Of a stretch of 64,000 bases of DNA, positions 24,589-32,787 are shown one piece after another (the first letter of the stretch is position 1; each line of letters starts with the position of its first letter). Made by a program: the position numbers and the translations under genes. The DNA is taken from assembly GCA_965204905.1 (NCBI GenBank), contig OZ242042.1:2542001-2606000 (forward strand). The letters are read 5' to 3'. A model generated the notes under the pieces. It made no database searches and was not told the DNA's origin. It saw only the letters and a list, made by a program, of their open reading frames with translations. This stretch comes from Bin87 sp965204905. Lineage in GTDB: Bacteria; Chloroflexota; Dehalococcoidia; Lucifugimonadales; UBA3495.

Positions 24589-25509
24589 ATGCAGGCGTAC
24601 ATATTGAGGCGAGTCGCCCAGGGGATTTTGGCGATCTTCGTCATCTGCACGGTAACTTTCGCGTTGGCCCGAGTTTCCGGCGATCCGCTCAACGTCCTAC
24701 TGCCGGAAGAGGCTTCGGAAGAACAGATAGAGTTGATCAAAGCGGAGTGGGGACTGGACAAACCCCTTCATATGCAATACCTCCAGTACCTCGGCAAATT
24801 GTTCCGGGGCGATCTGGGCGAAGCCATGGCGTGGCCCAATTCCACCGCGACCGAATTGATAGTTCAGCGGTTGCCGAACACCGTAAAACTTTCCGCCCTG
24901 GCATTGATTGTGAGCGGTGTAATTGCGTTCCCGGTGGGCGTGCTGGTTGCAATCAAGAAGGACACGCCTTTTGACTACGGAGGGAAACTGTTCGCCATCC
25001 TTGGACAATCGGCGCCCACCTTTGCGGTCGGGCTGATATTGATGTGGATATTCGCTGTCCAGTTGAATATCTTCCCGACGTCAGGCAGCGGAGGCATCGA
25101 ATACATCATCCTGCCGGCGCTGGCGTTGGGGTATTACAACGTGGCGGCTTTGATGCGCCTGACCCGTTCGTCGATGCTGGAAGTCCTGGATACCGAGTAC
25201 GTGAAACTGGCTCGGATCAAGGGTGTACCCGAGTGGAAGGTCGTCTGGAAACACTGTTTCCGCAACGCGTTGATTGTCCCCCTCACCTACTTCGGGCTCA
25301 TCGGCGCGGTACTGATCACCGGATCGGTGGTTATCGAAACGGTGTTTGCCTGGCCCGGCCTTGGCCACCTAGTGATCAAGGCTATCCTGTTCCGAGACTA
25401 TGTGGTAGTGCAGGCGGTGGTGCTGTTGTTTGCCACGGCGTTCGTCATCATCAACATCATGGTGGACGTGCTGTACGCCTACATTGACCCGAGAATAAGG
25501 TACACGTAG
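24589..25509 (+). CDS. Peptide-type ABC permease (DppB family), copy 2
   Basis: This 306-residue protein is the paralogue of the permease at 20374, with the same helices, the EAA loop EVLDTEYVKLARIKGVPEWKV and the terminal YAYIDPRIRYT. An AAAGGAA site lies about 10 nt before the ATG. It would pair with the DppC-type copy 2 next to it and could also mix with copy 1 subunits; that possibility is inference. Confidence 0.93.
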   Translation: MQAYILRRVAQGILAIFVICTVTFALARVSGDPLNVLLPEEASEEQIELIKAEWGLDKPLHMQYLQYLGKLFRGDLGEAMAWPNSTATELIVQRLPNTVKLSALALIVSGVIAFPVGVLVAIKKDTPFDYGGKLFAILGQSAPTFAVGLILMWIFAVQLNIFPTSGSGGIEYIILPALALGYYNVAALMRLTRSSMLEVLDTEYVKLARIKGVPEWKVVWKHCFRNALIVPLTYFGLIGAVLITGSVVIETVFAWPGLGHLVIKAILFRDYVVVQAVVLLFATAFVIINIMVDVLYAYIDPRIRYT

Positions 25510-25567
25510 ACAGGGTTGGATAAGGATGCGAGTGGCTCCAAGCACGAGTCAATGAGCGAGGTGTGAA

Positions 25568-26653
25568 ATGGCAGCCGTCACTACTAGCCCAGAGGTTGCT
25601 GGGGTTGAAACTCAACCGCGCGAGAGTCGGGTCGCCAAAGGGATCCGGACAGTGCGCGAGCTGCCGCTGGCGCCTCTGGTCGTGCTGATTTTCCTGCTGG
25701 TCATCCCGGCAATTTTTGCCAACCAACTGGCTCCCCACAACCAGCGCATCGGAGTCCTTGACGACGCGAAACTGCCTCCCTTCTGGGTATCGGAAAGCTA
25801 CGAATCGCGGACTGTGGTGCAACGCGCGGACCGCAACAGACTGGATATCGAGATTGGCCTTTCCAATGCGAAGCGCAAGGTGGAACGCGGCGAGGCGACA
25901 TTCTTGACCGGTGGCGAGGATGGCGAAGTCAACCCCGGCGACACGCTCCGGTTCCTGGCCAGTAAAGGCGGCTCAATGGAGTACCCGCTCGGCACCGACA
26001 AGCAAGGGCGGGACATCCTAAGTCGGATCATGCACGGCGCGCGCATTTCGTTGATGGTTTCCTCGCTGGCCATCCTTCTGGGTGGAGGGCTGGGCACCAT
26101 CCTGGGGATGGTAGCCGCTTATCGAGGCGGCAAGACCGATGCGATTATCATGCGCATCGTGGACATCAAGCTGGCGTTCCCATCGATTCTGCTGGCATTG
26201 GTGCTGGTGGCCGCTATTGGCGCCGGTTTCACTACCGTAATCGTCGTGATCGCGGTGCTACTATGGGCGCGCTATGCACGCGTGGTCAGGGGCGAAGCTC
26301 TGGCGATCAAGCAACAGGATTTCATTGACCGAGCCCGGGTTTCGGGAGCGTCTAACTCACGCATAATGATGAGGCACATCTTCCCCAACTTGGTCAATAC
26401 GGTGGTAGTATTGGCGACGCTGGAGGTGGGCCACGTCATAATTTTGGAATCGACCCTAAGCTTCCTAGGCGCAGGAATCCCGGCCCCCACGCCGGCCTGG
26501 GGTGTGATGGTGGCCGACGGACGTGATCTGATCACCACCGCGTGGTGGATTTTCCTCTTCCCTTGCCTAGCCATCGTGCTTACTGTACTCTCTATGAACC
26601 TGCTGGGCGACTGGCTGCGAGACAAATTGGACCCCAAACTGAGGAACGTTTAA
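25568..26653 (+). CDS. Peptide-type ABC permease (DppC family), copy 2
   Basis: This 361-residue paralogue of the protein at 21315 carries the same periplasmic insertion before YPLGTDKQGRDILSRIMHGARISL and the EAA loop EALAIKQQDFIDRARVSGASNSRIM. Its stop codon lies 3 bp before the ATPase gene, so the two are translationally linked. A GAGG site precedes the ATG. Confidence 0.92.
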   Translation: MAAVTTSPEVAGVETQPRESRVAKGIRTVRELPLAPLVVLIFLLVIPAIFANQLAPHNQRIGVLDDAKLPPFWVSESYESRTVVQRADRNRLDIEIGLSNAKRKVERGEATFLTGGEDGEVNPGDTLRFLASKGGSMEYPLGTDKQGRDILSRIMHGARISLMVSSLAILLGGGLGTILGMVAAYRGGKTDAIIMRIVDIKLAFPSILLALVLVAAIGAGFTTVIVVIAVLLWARYARVVRGEALAIKQQDFIDRARVSGASNSRIMMRHIFPNLVNTVVVLATLEVGHVIILESTLSFLGAGIPAPTPAWGVMVADGRDLITTAWWIFLFPCLAIVLTVLSMNLLGDWLRDKLDPKLRNV

Positions 26654-26656
26654 GCC

Positions 26657-27700
26657 ATGACAGCTGTACAGACTGCCACAGATACCATCCTCGAGGTCAA
26701 CAACCTCAAAACCTACATTTTCACCCGCGCCGCCACCGTAAAAGCGGTGGACGGAATCTCGTTCAACCTGCGCAAAGGTGAAACGTTGGGCATCGTCGGG
26801 GAATCGGGTTGCGGTAAAACGATGACGGCCCTGTCGCTGTTGCGACTGGTTCCCAGACCGGCAGGGCGGATCGTGGAAGGCGAAATCGTTCTGAACGGCG
26901 AGGACATCCTGCAGAAGAGTGAAGATGAGATGCGCGACGTGCGGGGACGCCAGATCTCCATGATCCTCCAGGACCCGCAGACCTCGCTCAACCCCGTGTT
27001 CACCATCGGAAACCAATTGCGTGAGGCTCTGGGGATAGCCCACAAGGAAAACAAGAGCTCCATGCTGTCGCGCGCCGTTGACGCTCTGCGCAAGGTAAAC
27101 GTGGCAGCGCCCGAACGGCGGCTCGACGACTATCCGCATCAGATGTCCGGCGGGATGAAGCAGCGCGTCGTGGGCGCCATCGCCATGTCCTGCGAGCCCG
27201 GCGTTATCATAGCGGACGAGCCAACCACCGCATTGGACGTCACCATTCAGCTGCAGTACCTGCGTCTTTTGAAGGAAATCCAGGCGGAAACCGGGCTGGC
27301 CATCATCTTCATCACTCACGACTTCGGAGTGGTCGCCAGGATGTGTGACCGCGTGGCGGTGATGTACGCTGGGCGGATCATTGAGCAGGGCGATGTGCGC
27401 GACATTTTCAGCCGTCCTGCGCATCCTTACACCCAGGCACTGATCAATTCGGTTCCGAAGCTGGAACAGAGCGTGGACCGGCTGTACTCCATTGATGGGC
27501 AGCCGCCTCTGCTCTCCAACCTACCTGAAGGATGCCGCTTCGCGCCACGGTGCCCATACGTGGCTGATCAGTGCTACGAGGCCTATCCGCAGTCCCACAC
27601 ACTGAACGAGAGACACTATGCGGATTGCTGGGCGCTGGACCCCGACTGGCAGGGCACGCCGATTGAAGAATTCGTGCCTCCGACCGGAACCGCGGGATAA
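26657..27700 (+). CDS. Peptide-type ABC ATPase (DppD family)
   Basis: This 347-residue cytoplasmic ATPase powers the transporter. Walker A is GESGCGKT (48-55), the signature is MSGGMKQR, and Walker B VIIADEPTTALD is followed by the H-loop ITHDFGVVARMCDRVAVMYAG. The C-terminal oligopeptide-type extension has RFAPRCPYVADQCYEAYP, a cysteine-bearing motif known in this family. It starts 3 bp after the permease stop. Only one D and one F ATPase gene follow the two SBP-permease cassettes, so both cassettes presumably share them. Confidence 0.94.
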   Translation: MTAVQTATDTILEVNNLKTYIFTRAATVKAVDGISFNLRKGETLGIVGESGCGKTMTALSLLRLVPRPAGRIVEGEIVLNGEDILQKSEDEMRDVRGRQISMILQDPQTSLNPVFTIGNQLREALGIAHKENKSSMLSRAVDALRKVNVAAPERRLDDYPHQMSGGMKQRVVGAIAMSCEPGVIIADEPTTALDVTIQLQYLRLLKEIQAETGLAIIFITHDFGVVARMCDRVAVMYAGRIIEQGDVRDIFSRPAHPYTQALINSVPKLEQSVDRLYSIDGQPPLLSNLPEGCRFAPRCPYVADQCYEAYPQSHTLNERHYADCWALDPDWQGTPIEEFVPPTGTAG

Positions 27701-27751
27701 CGCGAGTCAAGCTCGTTACAATCCGATAATCTTTGAGGAGGACCGCTCCCC

Positions 27752-28735
27752 ATGGCAGTGGCTACTAACAACGACGCTCTTCTGGAAGTCCGCAACCTGA
27801 AAAAGTACTTCCCCGTGACCAAGGGCCTCATCCTGATGAAGACCATCGGGTACGTGCAGGCGGTGGACGGAATTTCATTCTCGATCAAACAGGGCGAGAC
27901 GGTCGGACTGGTCGGCGAATCGGGCTGCGGGAAGACGACCACCAGCAAGCTCCTGCTTCGGCTGGAGAATCCTACCGAAGGCGACATTCTGCTGGAAGGC
28001 AAGGACATCAACACCTTCCGGGGGGCTGAGTTGCAGGACTACCGCACGACAGTGCAGGCAGTATTTCAGGACCCCTGGTCGTCACTGAGCCCCCGCATGA
28101 GGGTCCGCGACATCGTTTCGGAACCGCTGGTGGTCAACCGCAACGTGACCACGCAGGAGAAGAACGAGCGCGTCGCCGAAGTGTTGCAGCAGGTTGGCCT
28201 GCACGCTCAACAGGCTACCAACTATCCACATGAATTCAGCGGAGGGCAGCGGCAGCGCATCGCCGTAGCGTCCGCCTTGGTTTCGTACCCCAAGCTGATC
28301 GTTCTGGATGAGCCAGTCTCCGCCCTGGACGTATCGATTCGAGCCCAGGTGATGAACCTGCTGAAAGACCTGCAGGAACAGTACAACGTTAGCTACCTGC
28401 TCATCGCTCACAACCTGGCGACTGTTCGTTACATGGCGCACGAGACCGCGGTGATGTACCTGGGCCAGATTGTTGAGTACGCCGAAACCGAGGAACTCTA
28501 CAACAACGCCCTCCATCCGTACACGCGAGCGCTATTCTCGGCCGCGCTGCCGTCCCACCCGGACCTGATTCGTGAGGATATAGTCCTCCAGGGTGAAGTC
28601 CCTTCGCCCATCAATCCACCCACCGGCTGCCGATTCCATCCGCGCTGTCCTTTCGCCATGCCGCAATGTTCCGAAGAAGCGCCGGTGGAGAAAGAGGTTT
28701 CGCCCGGGCACCGGGTTTCGTGCCACCTCTACTGA
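27752..28735 (+). CDS. Peptide-type ABC ATPase (DppF family)
   Basis: This 327-residue second ATPase forms a heterodimer with the preceding DppD protein. Walker A is GESGCGKT (54-61), the signature is FSGGQRQRIAVASAL, Walker B is LIVLDEPVSALDVS, and the C-terminal RFHPRCPFAMPQC motif is intact. GAGGAGG stands about 9 nt before the ATG. It is the last gene of the eight-gene operon and is followed by a strong intrinsic terminator. Confidence 0.94.
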   Translation: MAVATNNDALLEVRNLKKYFPVTKGLILMKTIGYVQAVDGISFSIKQGETVGLVGESGCGKTTTSKLLLRLENPTEGDILLEGKDINTFRGAELQDYRTTVQAVFQDPWSSLSPRMRVRDIVSEPLVVNRNVTTQEKNERVAEVLQQVGLHAQQATNYPHEFSGGQRQRIAVASALVSYPKLIVLDEPVSALDVSIRAQVMNLLKDLQEQYNVSYLLIAHNLATVRYMAHETAVMYLGQIVEYAETEELYNNALHPYTRALFSAALPSHPDLIREDIVLQGEVPSPINPPTGCRFHPRCPFAMPQCSEEAPVEKEVSPGHRVSCHLY

Positions 28736-28756
28736 GCGTCGATCCAGTATTGCCAG

Positions 28757-28792
28757 AAGCCCGCCCCTGTGAGAGAGGGGTGGGCTTTCTTA
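28757..28792 (+). terminator. Intrinsic terminator of the first ABC operon
   Basis: An 11-bp GC-rich stem (aagcccgcccc / ggggtgggctt, one G-U pair) with a 9-nt loop is followed by a short T-rich stretch. It lies between the ABC operon and the convergent beta-propeller gene and may end transcripts from both sides. Confidence 0.8.
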
Positions 28793-28829
28793 TTGCCGCT
28801 ATCTGGATTCCGCTGCAAAAGCGGACGGC

Positions 28830-30620
28830 TCACTTGATGCCGTAAATGTACCCATCGTCGGTGCGAACTATGAGCAGCTCGTTGCTGAGCATCGGCGGGA
28901 TCTTCACCGCCGAGCCGACGTTGATTTTCCAATCCAGCGACCCGTCGTTCCGTTTTAGGGAGTACAAGTTGCCCGATACGTCGCCGAAGATCAGCCGGTC
29001 TTTCACAATCACCGGCGAAGCGAAAATCCCATCTTCCGCGGCAAACCTCCAGATAAGATTGCCACTGACGGCGTCAAGAGCATACATGTTGTGGTCGTAA
29101 GCGCCCACGTAGAGGACGCTTCCATCTTCATCATCTGCCAGGGCCGGACCGCTGTAAATTCCCTGCAACGGGTTTTCCGGTGAGAACCGCCATAATCCTC
29201 CTTGTTGGCCGGGAGGCCGCGGCACACCGGGCACTTGCCATAGCCATAGCTGCGCCCAGATTTTCTTGAATTGGTACAAACCTGGCACTTCACGTTCCAC
29301 CGCGCTCACAGCGTACAACTGGCCACTGGAGGGGAAGTACGCCCGCATTCCATCCGCTGAAACCACAGGAGGGCCGGCGATCGTTTTGAGAGTGCGGAAG
29401 CGGAACCACTCCTGACCAGTGCGCGCCGAAAGGATGTAGAAAATTCCCTTGTCGTCTCCCACAAACAGCCTGCCGTCATGGATTGCTACTGACGCGCTGG
29501 CGTCGCTGTCCAGCTGTGTTTGCCATATCACCGAACCATTCTGGGCGTCCAATGCGTACAACCAACCCTTCCCAGAGCTGATATAGATCAAACCCTCCGA
29601 CACTACCGGCGCAACCTCCACCGTATCTTCGGCGGGGAAACTCCACCAGGCGTCACCATTCAGAGAATTCCAGGCGTTGACCGTATGGTCGGTGCTCCCA
29701 AAAAAGAGGTAGGAGTCGACCACTGCCGCCGCTCCGGTAATCCGACCCGGAGTCGCTCCGTCCCAGCCTTCTCTGACTTGCCCATCGTGCTCCGCGAGCT
29801 TATGCATGCCATTTGCGGAACCGACATAGAGGTTAGAGTGTTGCGCCACCGGTTCCGATTCCAACGGTTCAGAAACGAAGCTGTTCCATACCACCTGGCC
29901 TTTGGGCGGAGGGAAGCCGACTTCCACGTTCCTGCTGTTTCTCAGGTCGCGCCCGCTCACCGTCCAGACCCCCGGACCGATGTCTGCCGTCATCTGAGTC
30001 TGGATTTTCTTGAGCAGGATCAGCGGGTTGGGCGCAAATGGATAGTTGACCCAGACGACAAACACCAGGAAAAGGGCAACTACCGCAGAGAAAATAATTC
30101 GTCTCCACGAGAGTTTCGCCAACAGCCAGTTTTGTCGCCGATGCTGGGCCCAGGCCGGCACACGGACTATCACTCGGGAGCATCGCTGGCAGCGTCCCCC
30201 AACCCGTTGGTCAGCCAGGCCGCAATACGGGCAATTTGACGTCAAAGGATCTTCCGCTATGGCGTCGTCATCAGCTAGCGGGATCTGGCCGACATCCACG
30301 GAGGTAGATCCTACCGATTCGACTACCATCGCACCGGGACGTTCGGCTCCGGGAGCCGGCGCCAACTCTGGGCCGAAAGAAAATCCCGGGTTTTCGATCG
30401 CCCTGGACGGCGGCGGAGAGTCAGCAGTAGCCAGAGATTGCTCAACCGTGGGACGCTGGGGCAAGTCGTCTTGACCACCGCCCTGCGGAGCGTTGGATAG
30501 CGGGGGCGTGTCCGGCCTCGGTACGCTACCCTGATCCAAAGGCTCAGCGTCCGACGGAACCGCTCTCTGTTCCCTCAACCGCCCAGCGATCCGCCGGAGA
30601 ATGTTGCCAAATCCCGCCAT
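28830..30620 (-). CDS. Zinc-ribbon / single-helix / PQQ-like beta-propeller protein
   Basis: This 596-residue protein has an unusual arrangement. Residues 1-125 are low-complexity and Pro/Ser/Ala-rich; a zinc ribbon follows with C130, C133, C144 and C147; one transmembrane helix spans about 174-192; and the rest is a propeller of BamB/PQQ-enzyme-like repeats (for example GLIYISSGKGWLYALDAQNGSVIWQ, GRLFVGDDKGIFYILSARTGQEW and VLYVGAYDHNMYALDAVSGNLIWR). The orientation implied is a cytoplasmic zinc ribbon with an extracellular propeller. No catalytic residues of quinoprotein dehydrogenases are evident, so the propeller may be structural or ligand-binding. The role is unknown. The start has only a weak ribosome-binding site. 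Confidence 0.8.
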   Translation of the reverse strand: MAGFGNILRRIAGRLREQRAVPSDAEPLDQGSVPRPDTPPLSNAPQGGGQDDLPQRPTVEQSLATADSPPPSRAIENPGFSFGPELAPAPGAERPGAMVVESVGSTSVDVGQIPLADDDAIAEDPLTSNCPYCGLADQRVGGRCQRCSRVIVRVPAWAQHRRQNWLLAKLSWRRIIFSAVVALFLVFVVWVNYPFAPNPLILLKKIQTQMTADIGPGVWTVSGRDLRNSRNVEVGFPPPKGQVVWNSFVSEPLESEPVAQHSNLYVGSANGMHKLAEHDGQVREGWDGATPGRITGAAAVVDSYLFFGSTDHTVNAWNSLNGDAWWSFPAEDTVEVAPVVSEGLIYISSGKGWLYALDAQNGSVIWQTQLDSDASASVAIHDGRLFVGDDKGIFYILSARTGQEWFRFRTLKTIAGPPVVSADGMRAYFPSSGQLYAVSAVEREVPGLYQFKKIWAQLWLWQVPGVPRPPGQQGGLWRFSPENPLQGIYSGPALADDEDGSVLYVGAYDHNMYALDAVSGNLIWRFAAEDGIFASPVIVKDRLIFGDVSGNLYSLKRNDGSLDWKINVGSAVKIPPMLSNELLIVRTDDGYIYGIK

Positions 30621-30645
30621 TTCTTCTGAGTCCGGACCTTGCCCG

Positions 30646-31209
30646 CTAGTTGTCCGTCAGCGAGCCGTTGATCAGCAACTTGCGCACGCCCGGCGTGAGT
30701 TCCCGTGCGCGCTCCAGAAGCCCATCTCCACTCACGTTGGTGATGGGATGGGGACACATCAGATAGGGGAAGTTGGGTACTCCCATTAGCCGCGTGTAGG
30801 CCCGCGCCGTGTTGGCGAAGACGGTCGTGATGATGGTGGCGGCCGGGATGCCCTGGCGCTCCAAAGTAATTCCGTCGTGCAAACTGCCCGACGAGCAACC
30901 CCCTCAATCCCCCACCCCGGCGATCACAAAGTCGGAGTTGCGGTGCAGGTCGGCCAGCACCTCGGGAAAGGGAGGTAGGGAGGCGCTGTGCTTCTTAGTG
31001 TAGAAGATGTCGGCGAATTCAAACTCCGCATCCAGCTCGCGGGCGATGGCCCAGAGGATGGCGTCGGAATTCGCCTTGGAGTTGTCCAGAAGGCCCAGGC
31101 GCTTGCCACGCAGGTCAATGGGCCTCGGAGCCATCACCATCGCGGTTTCGCCCGGATCAAAGCCGGTGGGGTCAATCAGTTGTACGGTTGGTCGATTGGC
31201 GGTAGTCAT
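30646..31209 (-). CDS. UGSC-family protein with in-frame TGA: predicted selenoprotein
   Basis: Two open segments on the same frame are joined only by TGA at 30904-30906. Read through as selenocysteine, the product has 187 residues with Sec102 in GVGD-U-GGCSSG. The flanks match the UGSC (seleno)protein family on both sides of the TGA: KRLGLLDNSKANSDAILWAIA and DFVIAGVGD before it, SLHDGITLERQGIPAATIIT after it. Family members have Sec or Cys in a [U/C]GSC motif after GD; here the motif is UGGC. A hairpin with GG at the start of its apical loop begins 9 nt after the TGA (30872-30894), as expected of a bacterial SECIS. AAGGAG lies 6 nt before the ATG. The gene is 35 bp downstream of its probable operon partner. 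The reaction is unknown; a redox role is inferred. Whether this organism has selA, selB and selC cannot be seen here. Confidence 0.82.
30872..30894 (-). promoter_or_regulatory. SECIS-like hairpin inside the UGSC gene
   Basis: On the mRNA strand a 6-bp stem UCGUCG / CGACGG encloses the 11-nt loop GGCAGUUUGCA; the loop starts 16 nt after the UGA and its first two bases are GG. The loop can also form an inner GCA/UGC stem. This agrees with the remembered bacterial SECIS model (a guanine in the first two loop bases, loop roughly 16-37 nt from UGA). Confidence 0.6.
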
Positions 31210-31244
31210 CGCGGTCTCCTTGATCTGGCGAGTTGGCCCGGTGC

Positions 31245-32282
31245 TCAGATTGCCGTGGTTACGGCCGGCACCCCGAAGTAGTTCATTATCAGTTCGCTGT
31301 AGATGCCGCTGTCGCCGCCGGCCTTCACGATGAGGATATCGTCAGGGCTGTCCACGGTCAGCAACCTCTCCTCGTCATCACCCTCTTCAACTTCTCCCTT
31401 CACCATACCCAGGCGTTTCAACTCGCCCACGGAACGCCACGCGCGCTCGTACAGGTATTCCTGCATATCCCGGCGGGTCCAACCCTGGCGTCCCAGCAGT
31501 TCCGAATGCCAATGGCCCACGACCCAGACCCACTTGATTCCCCGGCCAAAGTAAATGCCCAAGCCGTGGGAGGCCATTCCGTCGGCGATGGAGTCGAGCA
31601 GGCTCTCACCCGTCGCGCCGTAGCGGTTGCCGTGCATCGACGGGTCCTGGATAGTCGCGACCGTTACGGTGGACTGGTCGGGTTCAAAACCCAAGCTGAC
31701 GTGCATGGGTTCCCACGGACTGTTCTCCTCGTCCTCGCCGAAAACGACGCCGAACTTGGTCAAACTGCCCATGCACCCCCGGTCGAGAACGCCGGGCCGC
31801 TGCTCGAATACGTTGATGAAGATGAGACGCAGAGCGCGCCCGATGGTCGCGTTGGCCCGGTAGCCGGGGCTGAACAGGTTGTCGGTACAGTTCAGCTCAA
31901 TCTCACGCCGAATCGGCCCGTTCACGATGGTCAACAGCCCGGTGGAGTTGGTGACGGCGGATACTTCGTGGATGCAGTTGGGATCGAACTCGAAAAGCGC
32001 CTTCATGGTGGCGAGGACAACGGGGAAATAACCAGGCGCGCATCCCGCCATGACGGCATTGGCCGCTGCCTGTTCAGCGGTCAAGGTTCGCCGGCGAACC
32101 TCAACCTCTCCCAACACCGTGTCAGGAGCCAGGCCAACCGCATCCAGCATGGCCTGTACCCGGTCCGCCGTGGGAGGCACCACGGGCAGGCCATCGGTCC
32201 ACCCTCGACGGTAACATTCTTCGATGGCGTCCAAGCTGTCGGGATACTCGATCACCGCCGCTCGCTGTACCTGTTCAACCAT
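31245..32282 (-). CDS. Uncharacterised 345-residue protein partnered with UGSC gene
   Basis: I do not know a function for this protein. The sequence has the feel of a conserved enzyme: CYRRGWTDGLPVVPPTADRV near the N-terminus, NAVMAGCAPGYFPVVLATMKA, then TGLLTIVNGPIRREIELNC, and SPGYRANATIGRALRLIFIN in the middle, with SPWEPMHVSLGFEPDQSTVTV after it. I recall this pattern as a widespread uncharacterised family found beside UGSC proteins, but that is memory only. No signal peptide or membrane helix is evident. It lies 35 bp upstream of the UGSC gene on the same strand and is probably cotranscribed and cofunctional. Cysteines in AGCAPG, ELNCTDN and DRGCMGS are candidates for a redox or metal site. 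Confidence 0.75.
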   Translation of the reverse strand: MVEQVQRAAVIEYPDSLDAIEECYRRGWTDGLPVVPPTADRVQAMLDAVGLAPDTVLGEVEVRRRTLTAEQAAANAVMAGCAPGYFPVVLATMKALFEFDPNCIHEVSAVTNSTGLLTIVNGPIRREIELNCTDNLFSPGYRANATIGRALRLIFINVFEQRPGVLDRGCMGSLTKFGVVFGEDEENSPWEPMHVSLGFEPDQSTVTVATIQDPSMHGNRYGATGESLLDSIADGMASHGLGIYFGRGIKWVWVVGHWHSELLGRQGWTRRDMQEYLYERAWRSVGELKRLGMVKGEVEEGDDEERLLTVDSPDDILIVKAGGDSGIYSELIMNYFGVPAVTTAI

Positions 32283-32391
32283 TAACGGTTCCTCCAGTTG
32301 CTCTGAACAGACGCCATTCTACCAACCGCAGCATACCAATCTCAACTTGCGCAGGGGGATAGGTAGCGTTCCGCTTCAGGTGGTTTGATTC

Positions 32392-32433
32392 GTCAACGAG
32401 ATTGCCATCCGCCGGAGGCGGACTCGCAATGAC
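32392..32433. repeat. Half copy of the cattgcgag dispersed repeat
   Basis: The segment begins gtcaacgagattgcca and ends ctcgcaatgac, matching the right arm of the longer inverted repeat at 33138-33228 at both ends while the middle differs. It lies just after the small hypothetical gene. Confidence 0.6.
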
Positions 32434-32454
32434 AAAGGGAGTGGGCATGAGAGG

Positions 32455-32787
32455 CTACCGGGTTGGAGCGGGCAGGTCCTGGAGGAGTAAGGCGCGGTAG
32501 CGTTTGTGGTCCGCCCAGGGGAGCAGTTTGAGGACGATTGACTCAGGCTCGGGGACATCCTCCTGGCGTCGGATGTCATCGAGGTAGCGGCGGAGCCACA
32601 TGAATCTAGGGAGGCGGAAGCCGGCATCGGCGATGCGTCCGATGACGTCGGCGGGTTCCGGGGGTTCCGAGGGATCCCACTCGTCGGAGACGGCGTCGGC
32701 GATGCGGCGGAGCTTGAGGATGGCGAGTTCGGGGGCGAACTTGCGCTTGAGGGCGGCGATGCGGCGGCGGATTTGGGAGATGGTCAT
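32455..32787 (-). CDS. Hypothetical protein, 110 residues
   Basis: No family was recognised. The protein is rich in Arg, Leu, Pro and Glu, starts with a predicted basic helix (MTISQIRRRIAALKRKFAPELAILKL) and has alternating helices with PPEPAD and DVPEPES turns; it has no signal peptide, membrane helix or cysteine. A GAGG site 7 nt before the ATG and a codon-like pattern support it as a real gene. It sits between dispersed repeats, in the most accessory-looking part of the window, so it could be a recent arrival. Confidence 0.5.
   Translation of the reverse strand: MTISQIRRRIAALKRKFAPELAILKLRRIADAVSDEWDPSEPPEPADVIGRIADAGFRLPRFMWLRRYLDDIRRQEDVPEPESIVLKLLPWADHKRYRALLLQDLPAPTR

Noticed and set aside
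18284..26653. Tandem cassettes as an assembly duplication
   Set aside because: The two SBP-permease-permease cassettes differ throughout at the protein level, including the linkers and the periplasmic insertions, so they are genuine old paralogues.
30646..31209. Reading the UGSC locus as a pseudogene broken by a nonsense mutation
   Set aside because: The only interruption is TGA at the exact position of the catalytic Sec/Cys, the frame is intact on both sides, and a SECIS-like hairpin follows. Recoding is the simpler explanation, pending a check for Sec genes.
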